From Carposina sasakii (taxonomy: Eukaryota; Arthropoda; Insecta; Lepidoptera; Carposinidae), in NCBI GenBank assembly GCA_014607495.2, contig CP053167.1, positions 8,680,001 through 8,744,000 on the forward strand: DNA of 64,000 nt, written 5' to 3'. The notes beneath the pieces are model-generated. The model saw only the letters and a program-made list of their open reading frames with translations. It did not search any database and was not told where the DNA came from. Within the stretch, counting starts at the first letter, position 1. Each line of letters begins with the position of its first letter. Of this stretch, positions 45,511-56,010 are shown piece by piece. A program made the position numbers and the translations under genes.

Positions 45511-46139
45511 CAGGGTGTAACAAAAGGGGTATGTTAAGCGAAATGCTATAAAAATAGCCCACTATAGAGAACCTATTTCCAAAATTTGAGACTCGAAATC
45601 AAGTGTATTTTTTTCAGTTAGTATGGAGAATTCCTAAACAACTCAGGAATGTTCATACAATCTTGAAAAATAAACATGTGATTTCGAGTCTTAAATTTTC
45701 ACTATGGGTGCGCCCACCCTCCACTGACCCTCGGATCTGATAACTCATAACTGCGGAAACAAACACTACTACCTACAATCGCCACGAGAAACCAGACCTG
45801 AGCACCTAGCATGCAAGATAATACATCGCACTATTTCCGAAATCAAAAACTAGATTAATAATCTACATTATGTTTCGCCAACAACCGCGGCATCCTCATG
45901 ATTATAGAAATTAGTAAATTAGTAAACCACTAATTATTATGAAACTCAAAAACCCAATACATTACCTACACAGAATTAACTACCCTCTACTAAGTATTAA
46001 AAACCACCCTTAGTGAATGTTTGAACTTCCGAATTGTAACGCCTAATATAATTTCATTCTTAAATTTTGAAAATAGGTTGTTTATAATAGGCTATATTCA
46101 TAGATCTTCGCTTAACTCTTCCCTTTTTATCACACCCTG
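45511..46139 (+). mobile_element. MITE family C copy split by a family D insertion
   Basis: Left terminus ta|cagggtgtaacaaaagggg, right terminus tttatcacaccctg|ta. The element stops at 45699 and resumes after 46068 with the duplicated tcttaaatttt (45689-45699 and 46058-46068). The join matches intact C copies. Confidence 0.85.
45700..46057 (-). mobile_element. Family D element with 11-bp target duplication
   Basis: A 358-bp insertion bounded by tcttaaatttt. Its minus strand ends '...gggcgcacccatagtg' like 14050-14240. It is non-coding. Target-site length suggests a retroelement, but no poly(A) or tRNA head is obvious. Confidence 0.7.
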
Positions 46140-46141
46140 TA

Positions 46142-47337
46142 TAAGAGACCTTTACGCGATTATCACACTGCCATGCAGCGTAGCGCATGAATGTGTTTTC
46201 TATCGTTGCTTGTAAGTATCTCCGTTTGTATAGAAAACACGCACAGTCCAACACACAGAAAATACATCCACGCGCATTTATGTAGGTCGGTCGACACGCA
46301 ACATGCAGCGTGTGTTGCAGGCAACATATAAAATTACATTTAAAAAGTTAATGTTCCTTTTTTAATTACGCCTTCTAAGTTAGTCCAAGCTTAGCTTCGT
46401 ACAAGGACATATTACGACACAGGCTTTATTTCCTATATTTCTATTAGTTGTGTGTTCACAATACAAGTGAAGTTTTAATATTGTGTTTTTCTTGACTTTC
46501 TTATATTATACCCAGCGCACCCTATTCAATATAATATACAGTCCACTAAATCGACATTTTGGCAAGACAGTCCACCATACAACATCCATGCTGTCCCGCT
46601 CAGCGTGGTAAGTGGCTGTGTGTTTATCGATGTAGCGGAGCCATCTATCGGATGCAGGAGAGAACCACAATCGAATGCGAAATCCTAGCATAGCGAGGAC
46701 AGGTGTTACCTTGCTAGAAGTATATTAGCAGATACATAAATATTCATTTAATTAAACTTAATTATAATTAATATTTCGGTTAACTTAGTTGACAGCGCCT
46801 ATTATTACATGCCATAGACATTACACTTTGAAGTCCTGTAATCTTATGAAATGAAAACGTGAATAATCAGTGAGTTCTTTAGTCGACTCTTACGATTCAC
46901 GGAAGGAAATGCAGTATGTATTCTAGTCAAGCCCATATCGGCACAGTTACGGAAATGTCAATGTAAATTATATAAATGCTTTATTGAGCTGTAGTTAGGA
47001 TTGCAGTGTAAATCTACTGATAGAGTTATCTAAAATATTGTAATGTCTTCCAAACCGTATGCTTTTGTTATGTCGCAGTACCAAGCTAATCATTGAATTA
47101 ACTTTGTAGAAAATATTATGGTGCACAAATGTGGCGCGTATACACAGGTGCACTCTCTATTCTCACTCTTATTAGTCCACAAGATATACAAACTGATGCA
47201 TTTTCTTGTTTGCCCGAAAGTATAATTATAGTTTAGTTTACCTGCTATAATAAATTCATTTAAGTGCTGTATCGGTGTTGCAATGCACACAAATGAGACC
47301 TTGAACATTCCACGTATGTATAGGTATAATGATGATG
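46142..47337. other. AT-rich DNA, no gene recognised
   Basis: 46865-46910 is a small family E piece and 47100-47180 a small piece of family N ('ggtgcacaaatgtggcgcg', 'ggtgcactctctattctcac'). Nothing else was recognised. Confidence 0.4.
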
Positions 47338-47719
47338 ATCTCCGACCGTATTCGGCCAAGGCGACCAATCTCTACGGAGATTGGTCAGGTACGCAGGAGA
47401 TATTATAGTGCACAAGTGTGTGCGCAAACACAGATGCACTCTCTATTCCGTTACTCTCATAGTCCGATGGGACGGAAAGCCGACACGACCGGTGAGGATC
47501 AGGCGCAGGACCAACAGTTTTACGTGCTTTCCGAGGCACGAGTTAAGTGATGATTTTGCTACATTAAAATCTGTACATGAAATAAATTCATTGGTACAGG
47601 CCAGTGACTGGGATCGAACTTACGCCTCCCGCTTGGAAGGTGCACGTCTTAACCACTGGGCTATCACCGCTCTCCGTAGAGATTGGTCGCCTTGGTCGAA
47701 ATACGGTCGGAGATCATCA
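47338..47719 (-). mobile_element. Family N: SINE-like element with a tRNA-like block and ~43-bp inverted ends
   Basis: Both ends carry the same 40-odd bp inverted ('gatctccgaccgtattcggc' on the left, '...aaatacggtcggagatc' on the right, including gcgaccaatctctacggag). On the minus strand, just inside one end, lies a tRNA-like block with box A tagcccagtggtta and box B agttcgatccc (about 47675-47605). The body includes 'gtgcgcaaacacagatgcac'. A partial copy is at 59046-59227. The mixture of TIRs and a Pol III-type promoter is unusual. Confidence 0.65.
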
Positions 47720-47959
47720 TAGGTATAATAGTGAGTCATCAGCACCTATATAAGATTCTTTGAACAGCAGCAAGTAAATAGTCATTCGTTTATTAAAACC
47801 GATATAAATTTATTTTATGAATTATACAGTTGGGTAAATAGAGAAAAAAAACTTAAATCTAAAACATATTTACAAATAGAAAATTGCCTGCAATTCCTCC
47901 ACCGCTGTCAACGTAAAATAATACTTTTTATTGTAACAATATAGTGATAACATTTATAT
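47720..47959. other. AT-rich DNA flanking the tRNA gene
   Basis: No feature recognised. Confidence 0.4.
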
Positions 47960-47968
47960 AAAAAAAAA
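47960..47968 (-). terminator. RNA polymerase III terminator
   Basis: A run of nine T on the minus strand, 7 bases past the tRNA-Pro 3' end, as required for Pol III termination. Confidence 0.8.
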
Positions 47969-47975
47969 GGATTGT

Positions 47976-48047
47976 GGGCTCGTCCGGGATTTGAACCCGG
48001 GACCTCTCGCACCCAAAGCGAAAATCATACCCCTAGACCAACGAGCC
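47976..48047 (-). tRNA. tRNA-Pro (anticodon TGG)
   Basis: The minus strand folds as a complete 72-nt tRNA without an encoded CCA. The acceptor stem GGCTCGT pairs with ACGAGCC, followed by discriminator C. The D arm contains GGTCTAGGGG. The anticodon loop is TTTGGGT, so the anticodon is TGG, reading proline codons CCA/CCN. The T arm is CCCGG-GTTCAAAT-CCGGG (box B intact). The stem pair next to the D arm is T-G (..ttcgc/gcgag), a wobble that should be tolerated. Box A and box B are both canonical and a T-run terminator follows, so it is probably a functional single-copy tRNA gene and not a SINE. Confidence 0.93.
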
Positions 48048-48143
48048 GATTGATATTTAAAGCGAAATTTCGGAGTACTTTCTATATAAGTAATTTGATC
48101 GCCAATGCTATAAAGATTTTTATGAATAAACGTAGAATAAAGT

Positions 48144-48409
48144 TACATACATACATATAATCACGCCTTTATCCCTTACGGGGTAGGCAGAGCACTAAGG
48201 GCCAATAGAACCATATGGTGCCACTTCTGACCAATTTTGAGGGTATAGTTGAGATGTAAAAGTTCGGTTAGGGGTCGGTTACAGATGGTCAACCCATCGC
48301 CTACAAAATACCAAGACCCTTTTGTCCCTCTACTGACTTGTATAGTATGCCCGGGAAGAGAAGCAGCTGTAGTATTATACTTTTTTTACTCCCAGAGCAG
48401 CATAGAAGA
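48144..48409 (-). mobile_element. SINE-like repeat, family A copy 8 (near full length)
   Basis: (acat)n at the left, 'tatcccttacggggtaggca', and through 'tatgcccgggaagagaagca' to 'cccagagcagcatagaag'. Confidence 0.8.
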
Positions 48410-48524
48410 TAAAAATATATATTAATAAAGAATAAAGTTATTCCAGATATAACCTAAGAATAACACATGTTATATGTTACTTATTTAATCCAATTTCTAA
48501 TTAGATTGTAATAATAACAACGAA

Positions 48525-48715
48525 GAACTGATGGCCGATGGAGTCGGAAAGTTCTAGAGTGGATACCACGTATCGGCAAACGCAGCGTGGGAAGGCCACC
48601 CGGACGGACGACCTGGCCAAGGTCGCGGGCGTCGATGGGATGCAGGCTGCTGCTTGAGGTTGTTTGGGGAGACCTATGCCCAACAGTGAACTAGTGTAAA
48701 TGATGATGATGATGA
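48525..48715 (+). pseudogene. RTE-type LINE ORF C-terminus, 5'-truncated
   Basis: In one frame 48533-48620 reads DGRWSRKVLEWIPRIGKRSVG followed by RPP, the near-terminal signature of the RTE endonuclease/RT protein. A frameshift follows, after which DDLAKVAGV-like and GEAYAQQWT-like residues can be read in other frames. It ends with (atg)n at 48697-48713, the usual RTE tail. The catalytic part is missing. This confirms that the family with 'ccaacagtgaact' tails is RTE-derived. Confidence 0.75.
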
Positions 48716-48838
48716 ATAACAACTTTGCTCTACTTGAAAACATTATTATACAAAAACCTTGAGATGTAGGTACCTACTTATGTTACTCGTAGTTATTATA
48801 TTATTTAATTATAAATAAATAAATAGAAAAAATTCTTC

Positions 48839-48912
48839 ACCCGAGTGGGAATCGAACCCACGACCACTGCATACCGTGCTAGTTGCTCCAACCACTGAGC
48901 TACCGGGTCAAT
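48839..48912 (-). mobile_element. tRNA-derived SINE head (family L)
   Basis: The minus strand reads tgacccggtagctcagtggt (box A) and gtgggttcgattcccactcg (box B) at tRNA spacing, followed by ggtgaagaattttttctatt and an A/T tail. The anticodon arm does not pair, so it is not a working tRNA. A second, more diverged copy is at 50540-50640. Confidence 0.75.
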
Positions 48913-49108
48913 TAGTTATAATAATATAATAATTAATGTTGAGTATCAGTTAATAAAAACAACCTACTAATAAGTATTATTTAACATTTATTCGAACTTT
49001 ACTAATTAAAATAGGACAGATATAATTAAATTTAAAATATTGTTAATAAATATCGTAACGTTGTAAGTACATTAATGTAGACTGTAGAGTATTGCTTTAA
49101 ATTAGACA

Positions 49109-50083
49109 TCTACACTAATATTATAAAGAGGAAAACTTTGTTTGTTTGGTTGTAATGAATAGGCTCAAAAACTACTGGACCGATTTTAAAAATTCTTTCA
49201 CCGTTAGAATCCTTATAGGACCTGGATGAACATAGGCTATAAGAATTTCCCGATATTCCCACGGGAAGGCGACAAACGGGAATTCTATATTTTTTATGAA
49301 AACCACTATACATATGAAGCTGAAATCGGGCATATATGTTCATTGGGGAGAGCAAGGGAGGACTAAAAACGGATTTCCCGAAATTCCCACGGGAAGGGGA
49401 CAAACGGGAATTCATAATTTTTACGAAAACCGCTATACATATTAAGCTGAAATTGGGCATAGATGTTCATTAGGGACTGCAAGTAAGCACTAAGGACGAA
49501 TTTCCCGAAATTCCCACGGGAAGGGGGCCAACGGGAATTAATTATTTTTTATGAAAACGGTTACACATATGAATCTTAAGTTGGGCATATTTGTTTATTT
49601 GGGACCCCGAGGAAGCACTAGGAACGGATTTCTCGAAACTCCCACGGGAAGGGGACAAACGGGAATTCATTTTTTTACGACAAGCGCGATACATATGAAT
49701 TCGAAATTAGACCTGTACGTTCATTAGGGACTGCGAGGGAGCGCTAAGAACGAATTTCCCGAAATTCCCACGGGAAGGGGACTAACGGGAATTCAATTTT
49801 TTTACAAAAACCGCTGTACATGTGAAGCTAAAATCGGAGACTGCGGGGAAGCACTAAGAATTGATTTCCCGAAATTCCCACGGGAAGGGACTGTCTGTGC
49901 GTTTGTGCACGCTAATCTCAGGAACGGCTTAACCGATTTCGGTGCAGTTTTCAGGAATATATTGTGACAGGTCCCACTTAACATATAGGCTACTTTTTAT
50001 CCCGGGAAAATGTTTTTATCCCGGATAATTTCGACATTTTTTTTTCTGTAGTCCACGCGGACGGAGTCGCGGGCGTCCACTAG
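49109..50083 (+). mobile_element. Non-autonomous Helitron with six ~127-bp tandem units (975 bp)
   Basis: A|TCTACACTAATATTATAAAG at 49109 and gcgggcgtccaCTAG|T at 50083. Units marked by cccacggga occur at about 49258, 49386, 49513, 49640, 49768 and 49878. The last about 180 bp match the 3' part of the short Helitrons (43690-43882). It is a longer relative of 33444-34111 and encodes no Rep/helicase. Confidence 0.9.
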
Positions 50084-50539
50084 TAGGTTATAAAACTGTT
50101 ATCGCTTGTTATTATTATAAATGTGTAACATATAAAGATATAACTATGGTTTAAACAAAACACTCAAAACACACTCGACCTTGCTATAAACAAATATGGC
50201 GCCTCCTATTACTATTTACCTACTGTTTAATTTGCTAATGGGTTCACGCTTGTCAATTCCATTAATGTCATATACTCGTATCAACCTATCCTGAGACTAT
50301 AAGCTAGTGTGATCTATTTCACTTAAATTACCAAACTTGGTAAACAAACATTGGATTATTGGATTATTGCTACATATTACACTTGTTACCTACAATATGC
50401 GACGTATAAAAAAGTAAGTAATTTTGACATTGTATTGAATAGTACCCGTCTATACAAATATCCGTAAATATACAAAAGAGAACATATTAAGTAGGCTTAA
50501 AATTATAATTTCAATATTATCCTTTTTATAAAATTATTA
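50084..50539. other. AT-rich DNA, no feature recognised
   Basis: No gene, RNA or clear repeat was recognised in this stretch. Confidence 0.4.
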
Positions 50540-50640
50540 ATAAAGAAAATGGAAAAAATTCCTCACCCGGGTGGGAATCGAACCTATGACCTCTGCATCC
50601 ACGTGTCATCGCTCTCACCACTGAATCCTGAATTATCCTT
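50540..50640 (-). mobile_element. tRNA-derived SINE head (family L), diverged
   Basis: On + 'ctcacccgggtgggaatcga' (box B inverse) and 'accactgaatcctgaa'. The same tail ('aaaatggaaaaaattcc') lies next to it as in 48827-48840. Confidence 0.6.
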
Positions 50641-50775
50641 TTTTTTAACTTCGCGGGTACCTAGTAGCTACTTTACTATTAGCATAAGTTTAAGTAAAGT
50701 TGAACTAATATTGCAAAATCGTCATCTATTTATTTTGACCTGTGCTGAAACGTACGCTATATAGGTAGATCGTTA

Positions 50776-50805
50776 AGGGTGGCAACGAAAAAACATCCTG
50801 TACTC
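50776..50805 (+). repeat. Terminal fragment of MITE family B
   Basis: 'gttaagggtggcaacgaaaa' then aacatcctgta, the right terminus of family B only. Confidence 0.55.
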
Positions 50806-50948
50806 ATTCTGCTAAGTCATTAAAACTGTTAGAGCGGTCACTGATTGTACTGTTTAATTACTCTTTACGTAATGTTGGATTTAATAGATTTTATCTACTT
50901 AATATTACATTAATATGAAGAATTTTTTCCATTTTCTTTATTAATATT

Positions 50949-51120
50949 TTTATAATATATAATATCTTGACTAATATAATATATAATATATAATATTTTG
51001 TTTGCCGAGATTTGGCTAGTGTATAGCTATCGGGATGAAGAATAACGTTGCCAATATGTAATTTAGAAAAGAGATGGTAAAATTCGTCATCCAAGTAATT
51101 GACCCGGTGGCTTAGTGGTT
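50949..51120 (+). repeat. Family M copy 2
   Basis: Parallel to 19958-20192, with a local expansion of ataatat near 50965-50997. Ends 'gacccggtggcttagtggtt'. Confidence 0.6.
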
Positions 51121-53450
51121 ATGGCAGCTGTTCTTTATTAATAATTTTATAATTAACATAAGCGCCTGTAATTAACTTAAGTTGAATATACCTGTAAGTG
51201 TTAATTAATAATTAAACAGTTCAAGGAGGCTGCCTAAAAGGTAGCTAGTTAAAAAAAATTCATAGACCTACACACTAGTCAAATTATTAAATAAATTGCA
51301 AGATCTACAAATTCAAATTTAATTGATGTGTCCCTTTTTTATTAAACAAATTTCGTAAGCAACATATGAAATGGTCCTTCGAGCCAGATGTCAACCATTC
51401 TCAGAAATCGTTTTCAAAGTGTGCATTGTGTCTGCATACTGTCAAAGTTATCACATATCAAGTTGTATATCAATACACTCAAAAGATTCAACACGGCAGA
51501 TATTTCAACAAGGTATTGGTTTTCAATGCAGTTTCAATACAACATGTAGGTGTAGTTTACTTGTGTATTTTGTGAGATTGCATTTTAATATAGATTTTGG
51601 TGAGCATATTATTCTAGCCCACTTGCGCTACTATCTAACTACATAAAAGCGTAACATTTGTATATATATATAGACAAAACTACGATGTCAAGAATAACAA
51701 AGTACTACCACTTTTCTCTGCCTTCATGGGAAAAGAATAGTCAAATAAGCTAGCTTTAGCAATCACTTAAAAAACCTTATAACTATCTCCGAGCCGCTGT
51801 ACTAGAGTTAACTAGCTACGTGGAAATAGCTAGCAAGATTGCTACTTCATATCTGTCTCAGATTGAATTACGGTACTCTTATGTAATGAACTTAAGGTTG
51901 GAAACACTTGATCGCAGACACTATGTTGTAAAGTAAAGCAAATATATTTTATGTGGAAGACACGAGAACTAATACCATTGGGTAGAGTGTAATTTCGGGG
52001 TATGTTCAATTTTTTTTTAATAAGAAGGATACTTATGTAGGTGCATATCCACATGCCCGTATTCCCAAAATGGGGTAAACAGACCTGTACGTTCATATGG
52101 GAGATACCACAGCGACGTATTTCTTTTAGCATAAAAGTGTATTTAAGATATGTTTGTGGTATGTTTTTCAGAAGACCAAATGGACTATTGTCCAGTGTCT
52201 TAAAGGTACTAGTATTCATAATGGAACTTATAGATAAAAATCGTGAACTAGATACAAGCTACTATACAGGCATCATCATCATCAGTCTATTGCAGTCCAC
52301 TACTGGACGTAGGCCTCCCCCAGGGCACTATACAGGCATATTCAAGATCTATTTCACTCTGGTGTATACGAGTATGTGCACTTAGATAAATAAAATAAAA
52401 CTAGAGTTAAACAATTCATGGTAACACCAAAAACTTTCCAATAAGCCCTTTCATTTTTGCCAATTTTTAAGTAGACTCCAAGCTGCTTTGCCAAGTGCTT
52501 TAAAAGTAGTCGTACTAAGACGATGGTGTCTTAAAAGAAAAGTATAAACCGGTTACCGCTTTTGCCACTAAAAACTTGTGAATAAATCACTGGTGTATTG
52601 ATTGCCATGTTTTAAAATACTGACCTATATCACATGTCTGGGATAAAATAAACTAGAAGAATTATATAAGTATATAAACAAACATGGCCTTTTTTGCTAA
52701 TGAGAGGGTTACAGATCTTAGTATCTAGGTACAGTAAGTACTATCTAGGTTGTATATACGAGTATCTTGACAGCTCATCAATATGCCTCAGCTTTATCAC
52801 AAGCGAGCTAAATTACTCGACCACAATTTTCTTGGGAAAGGAAGGAGATTGATTACTATCTATGTGACAAAATCGTGTACTAAAGTAGGGCTGAATATTG
52901 CTGTCCTGTGCTTATGCAGAGCCTTACTAGAATACTCGTGCATTAGCTGCATCTCCTTTCGTGCATATGGTAAGATTCGATTCTGTGGTGATGCAGGGCT
53001 TTACTAGAACACATCAGCAGCATCTCCTTCCGTGCATGTTGTAAAAGTCGACTAAGGAACTCGAGAATTCTGTCAGGCGATAAGCTAGCAACTTATCACT
53101 AATCGTCAACATCTGTACACTCTATGCTTAACTTGGCTGTGTGATCTCCTTTACTATCTTGCAGTTCTGGCTATCCCATTTTAGGAACCCAGCTGTGTAT
53201 ATATGTATTGAACGGCAGCAGTAAAAACCCAGTCTACCTACGCCCTGACTAACTGAACCAAAATCATAATCCTAGGTTTAATGTTTGTATGATATTACAC
53301 TGGGTCCAGCAACTTACCCTTCAACCGATGGAACCAGGCACGAGGGTGGCGACGCTCAGGGGTGTTAAGGCAGTCGGCACAGGTCACAAGAAGAGATTCC
53401 AGCACAAAGATCACACACTTATCCACCGGTATCACTAGTACGAAGTCCAG
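51121..53450. other. Mostly unique DNA with small repeat pieces
   Basis: 52267-52330 is a (catcat)-tailed family K 3' end (-). 52950-53215 is a family E copy (+ 'gttctggctatcccatttta'). Overlapping open frames at 51366-51646 start '(atg)gtccttcgagccagatgtc' but show no recognisable domain. No gene was assigned. Confidence 0.4.
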
Positions 53451-53451
53451 C

Positions 53452-53690
53452 CCGGCTAGCACGGCCAACGATACACGATATGATAAGTCAAGTTATCGAT
53501 ACCTAGCTGTCAAAATTCGATAAATATAGCCGCCATGTTCAATTTTATCGATACAGCGAACATAACCATGCCGGTAACGTTACACGGCACGTGTAAATTC
53601 AACATGGCGGCTATATTTATCGAATTTTGACAGCTAGGTATCGATAACTTGACTTATCATATCGTGTATCGTTGGCCGTGCTAGCCGGGC
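53452..53690. mobile_element. Foldback MITE, family J, ~100-bp inverted arms
   Basis: Left arm 'cccggctagcacggccaacg' through 'tatcgatacctagctgtcaa' to 'tatagccgccatgtt'. The right arm is its near-perfect inverse, ending 'cggccgtgctagccggg'-like at 53690. The loop is about 40 bp. It is non-coding. A half copy (right arm) is at 61985-62100. Confidence 0.75.
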
Positions 53691-54864
53691 AGGAGGAGAG
53701 AGATGCCTCGAAGTATGAGTTAAACGGTTTTTGAGATTATTTTGTTGGCGATGGTTGCAGGTATTCCCAGCTAGTCCCAATTTCCACCAGCCAGATTGTT
53801 GTCTTTCTCTTAACCTTGATCAAGATAGAGACAACATCAACATTATCCTAGAGATAAGCTCACCATTGGAAAAGTCTGCCCTACCTGACAGTTGTTTTTC
53901 GACTTTTTCATTCAACTCAGCACATAGTTAACTCTAGTTACATATAGGTAAACTCATTCCAATTGTCGAGGTCAAAGCAGTATCCTGCGTCTTAACATAG
54001 TTTTATACTACGTGAAGATCCCTGTGCACTTAAATGTTTTCCTAATACGAAGATGTGGAACTCCTTGTCGGTAATCCGCTAAAAGTCCAAGTTGGGGGAA
54101 CTTAAGTTGGTTCAAGTTGCCAGCTTAACGTCTAGAGATGCCGTATTTCCGAGGGTATAAATCTATCCCTTTTCCTACCATATGATTGCATAGAGTGAAG
54201 ATTATCATCACGTCGTAAGTCATATTCTCTTGCTGTCTGTACAATATTTTATGGAATTAAATAAACAGTGTTAGAATTACAAAGACTCTAGCAGTGAGAT
54301 CAGGGGACTTGATCTTTAAATTGATTATACATAGTATAAGAAAGAAGAAAAACTGTAGTATGTACAGATAGATTTTAATGAAGATCGTTTTAATTAAGGA
54401 TTTCAATTGAAAATGGAATCGGAATTAATAAAAATTCATATCAAATTCATTAGTCAAATTTTAAGAACTCTTTTTCACGTCATAAGTAAGTACTTGAAAA
54501 TATGGAATACTTTTTTAATCTAATAGAAATTGGCTTCACAATCCAGCAGCGTAATTCAATTGCTTGCTGAACACACATTGTGCTGAGCGATGCAATCTAT
54601 TCGAATGGGTTCTCGTGCCATTCATTCTGAACGATTGATCATATCATTCATCATTCATAGCGTTGCACAAAAAAACCAATAGTGCTTTGCTTAATTTGAA
54701 ACGTCATCATAGCTGTATTGCCAGCGATGTTACATACATACGAGTACATATAATGAAATGGAATACACAAATTGACGCTATACGTAAGAGATTAAATCAG
54801 TACTCATTTGGACTAAACTAAACATGCTTTCTAGGGTTACAAATAAATCCACAGTCTTAGTAGC
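53691..54864. other. AT-rich DNA, no feature recognised
   Basis: No gene, RNA or clear repeat was recognised in this stretch. Confidence 0.4.
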
Positions 54865-55090
54865 GTACCCTGCTTATGTTACATCTACACTAATATGGAA
54901 TAATCTTTTGGGGTAATGGGGTAAACATTGAACTGGCATTTAGGGCACAAAAAAGATGTATACGCTCAATGATAAACATGCACTATATGGAATCCTGCAA
55001 ACCTAAATTCCAAAAACTAAAAATACTTACACTTAGTTGTCTTTATATTTACGAAATGGCACTCAGTTTTGTAATTTTGGAATTTGTTTG
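54865..55090 (+). pseudogene. LINE reverse-transcriptase C-terminal remnant
   Basis: In pieces it reads TLIWNNLLG, then AFRAQKRCIRSMINMHYMES, then CKPKFQKLKILTLSCLYIYEM. This is the conserved 'xxQKRxxRxI...SCKPLFKxLxILxLxxLYIYE' region found after the RT domain of CR1/Jockey-like LINEs. One frame break near 54914 and no upstream motifs. Nothing of the catalytic domain remains. Confidence 0.75.
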
Positions 55091-55380
55091 TGACGTGATA
55101 TCTGAATTTGTTTTGGTAATTTTAATAAAGAAAGTAGGTACTCAATGTGATATGACAATGTAATGTAATGGTGGCGGTATTTAAAATAATCAGTGACATT
55201 TTAATGAATTTTGCATAATGTTGATTATAATATTACTATTTTTAATTAGTTAAGTATATTACAAAATGCTTTATAACTTATTTTTAAGAACACGAAACTT
55301 TCGCATGCCATTGTCGGCAAAATAAGAGACTAACTAAAGCAAACTAACACCAACTTGTGCAAATAAAGTTTTTTGAATGA
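55091..55380. other. AT-rich DNA, no feature recognised
   Basis: No gene, RNA or clear repeat was recognised in this stretch. Confidence 0.4.
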
Positions 55381-55627
55381 CACCTTTACGCCTTACGGGG
55401 TAGGCAGAGCACCAAAGGCCGATAGAACCACATGGTGCCACTTCTGACTAATTTTGAGGGTATAGTTGTGATGTACAAGTTCGGTTAGTAGTGACAGGTG
55501 GTCAGCCCACCGCCTACAAAACACCAAGATCCTCTTGTCCCTCTACTGACTTGTACAGTATGCCCGGGAAGAGAAGCAGCTGTAGTATTATACGTTTTTT
55601 TTTTCACTCCCAGATCAGCATAGAAGA
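55381..55627 (-). mobile_element. SINE-like repeat, family A copy 9
   Basis: 'cctttacgccttacggggta' through 'gtatgcccgggaagagaagc' to 'cccagatcagcatagaag'. The (acat)n tail is missing. Confidence 0.75.
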
Positions 55628-55711
55628 AAGATGTTACAAGTAGGTATATTATTATTATTATATGTCAATGTAACCTGAACCTATGCGGGGCTTCACTAGA
55701 ATACATCATTC

Positions 55712-55968
55712 CTTGATCGTGCGAAATTTATAGTGTCTAGTGTTTATGTTAGTTTTTTTATAGACAGATATTAATTATTTTTCGTGAAAAATCCTGCTAC
55801 GCGCGTCTATGTGCATTTATGCAGAAAAACGCAGTCTATTTACCCAACTTTGACCCTAATATTTTGGAAACCAGACACTTCCCAGGTATGCTTCCATGGA
55901 GAAAAATGATCGTGATGATGAGGAGATTCCGTAGTTTTCGGAAACGTTGACGACCAAAAATCACCCTG
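55712..55968 (-). mobile_element. MITE family B copy (truncated)
   Basis: From 'gatcgtgcgaaatttatagt' to 'aaaaatcaccctg|ta'. Nearly identical to the corresponding part of 15070-15408, so one of the younger B copies. The A-rich half and distal TIR are missing. Confidence 0.8.
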
Positions 55969-56010
55969 TATTTTGTAATCGTGTGTATGTTAAATATGTA
56001 TATATGTATA

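Noticed and set aside
47381..47722. 113-residue open frame on +
   Set aside because: Lies wholly within the non-coding family N element; the frame is accidental.
48839..48912. Possible tRNA gene
   Set aside because: No foldable anticodon arm, and a second diverged copy with the same tail exists at 50540-50640, so it is a SINE head.
51366..51646. Two overlapping open frames
   Set aside because: No domain, no splice signals, and neither frame is favoured by composition.
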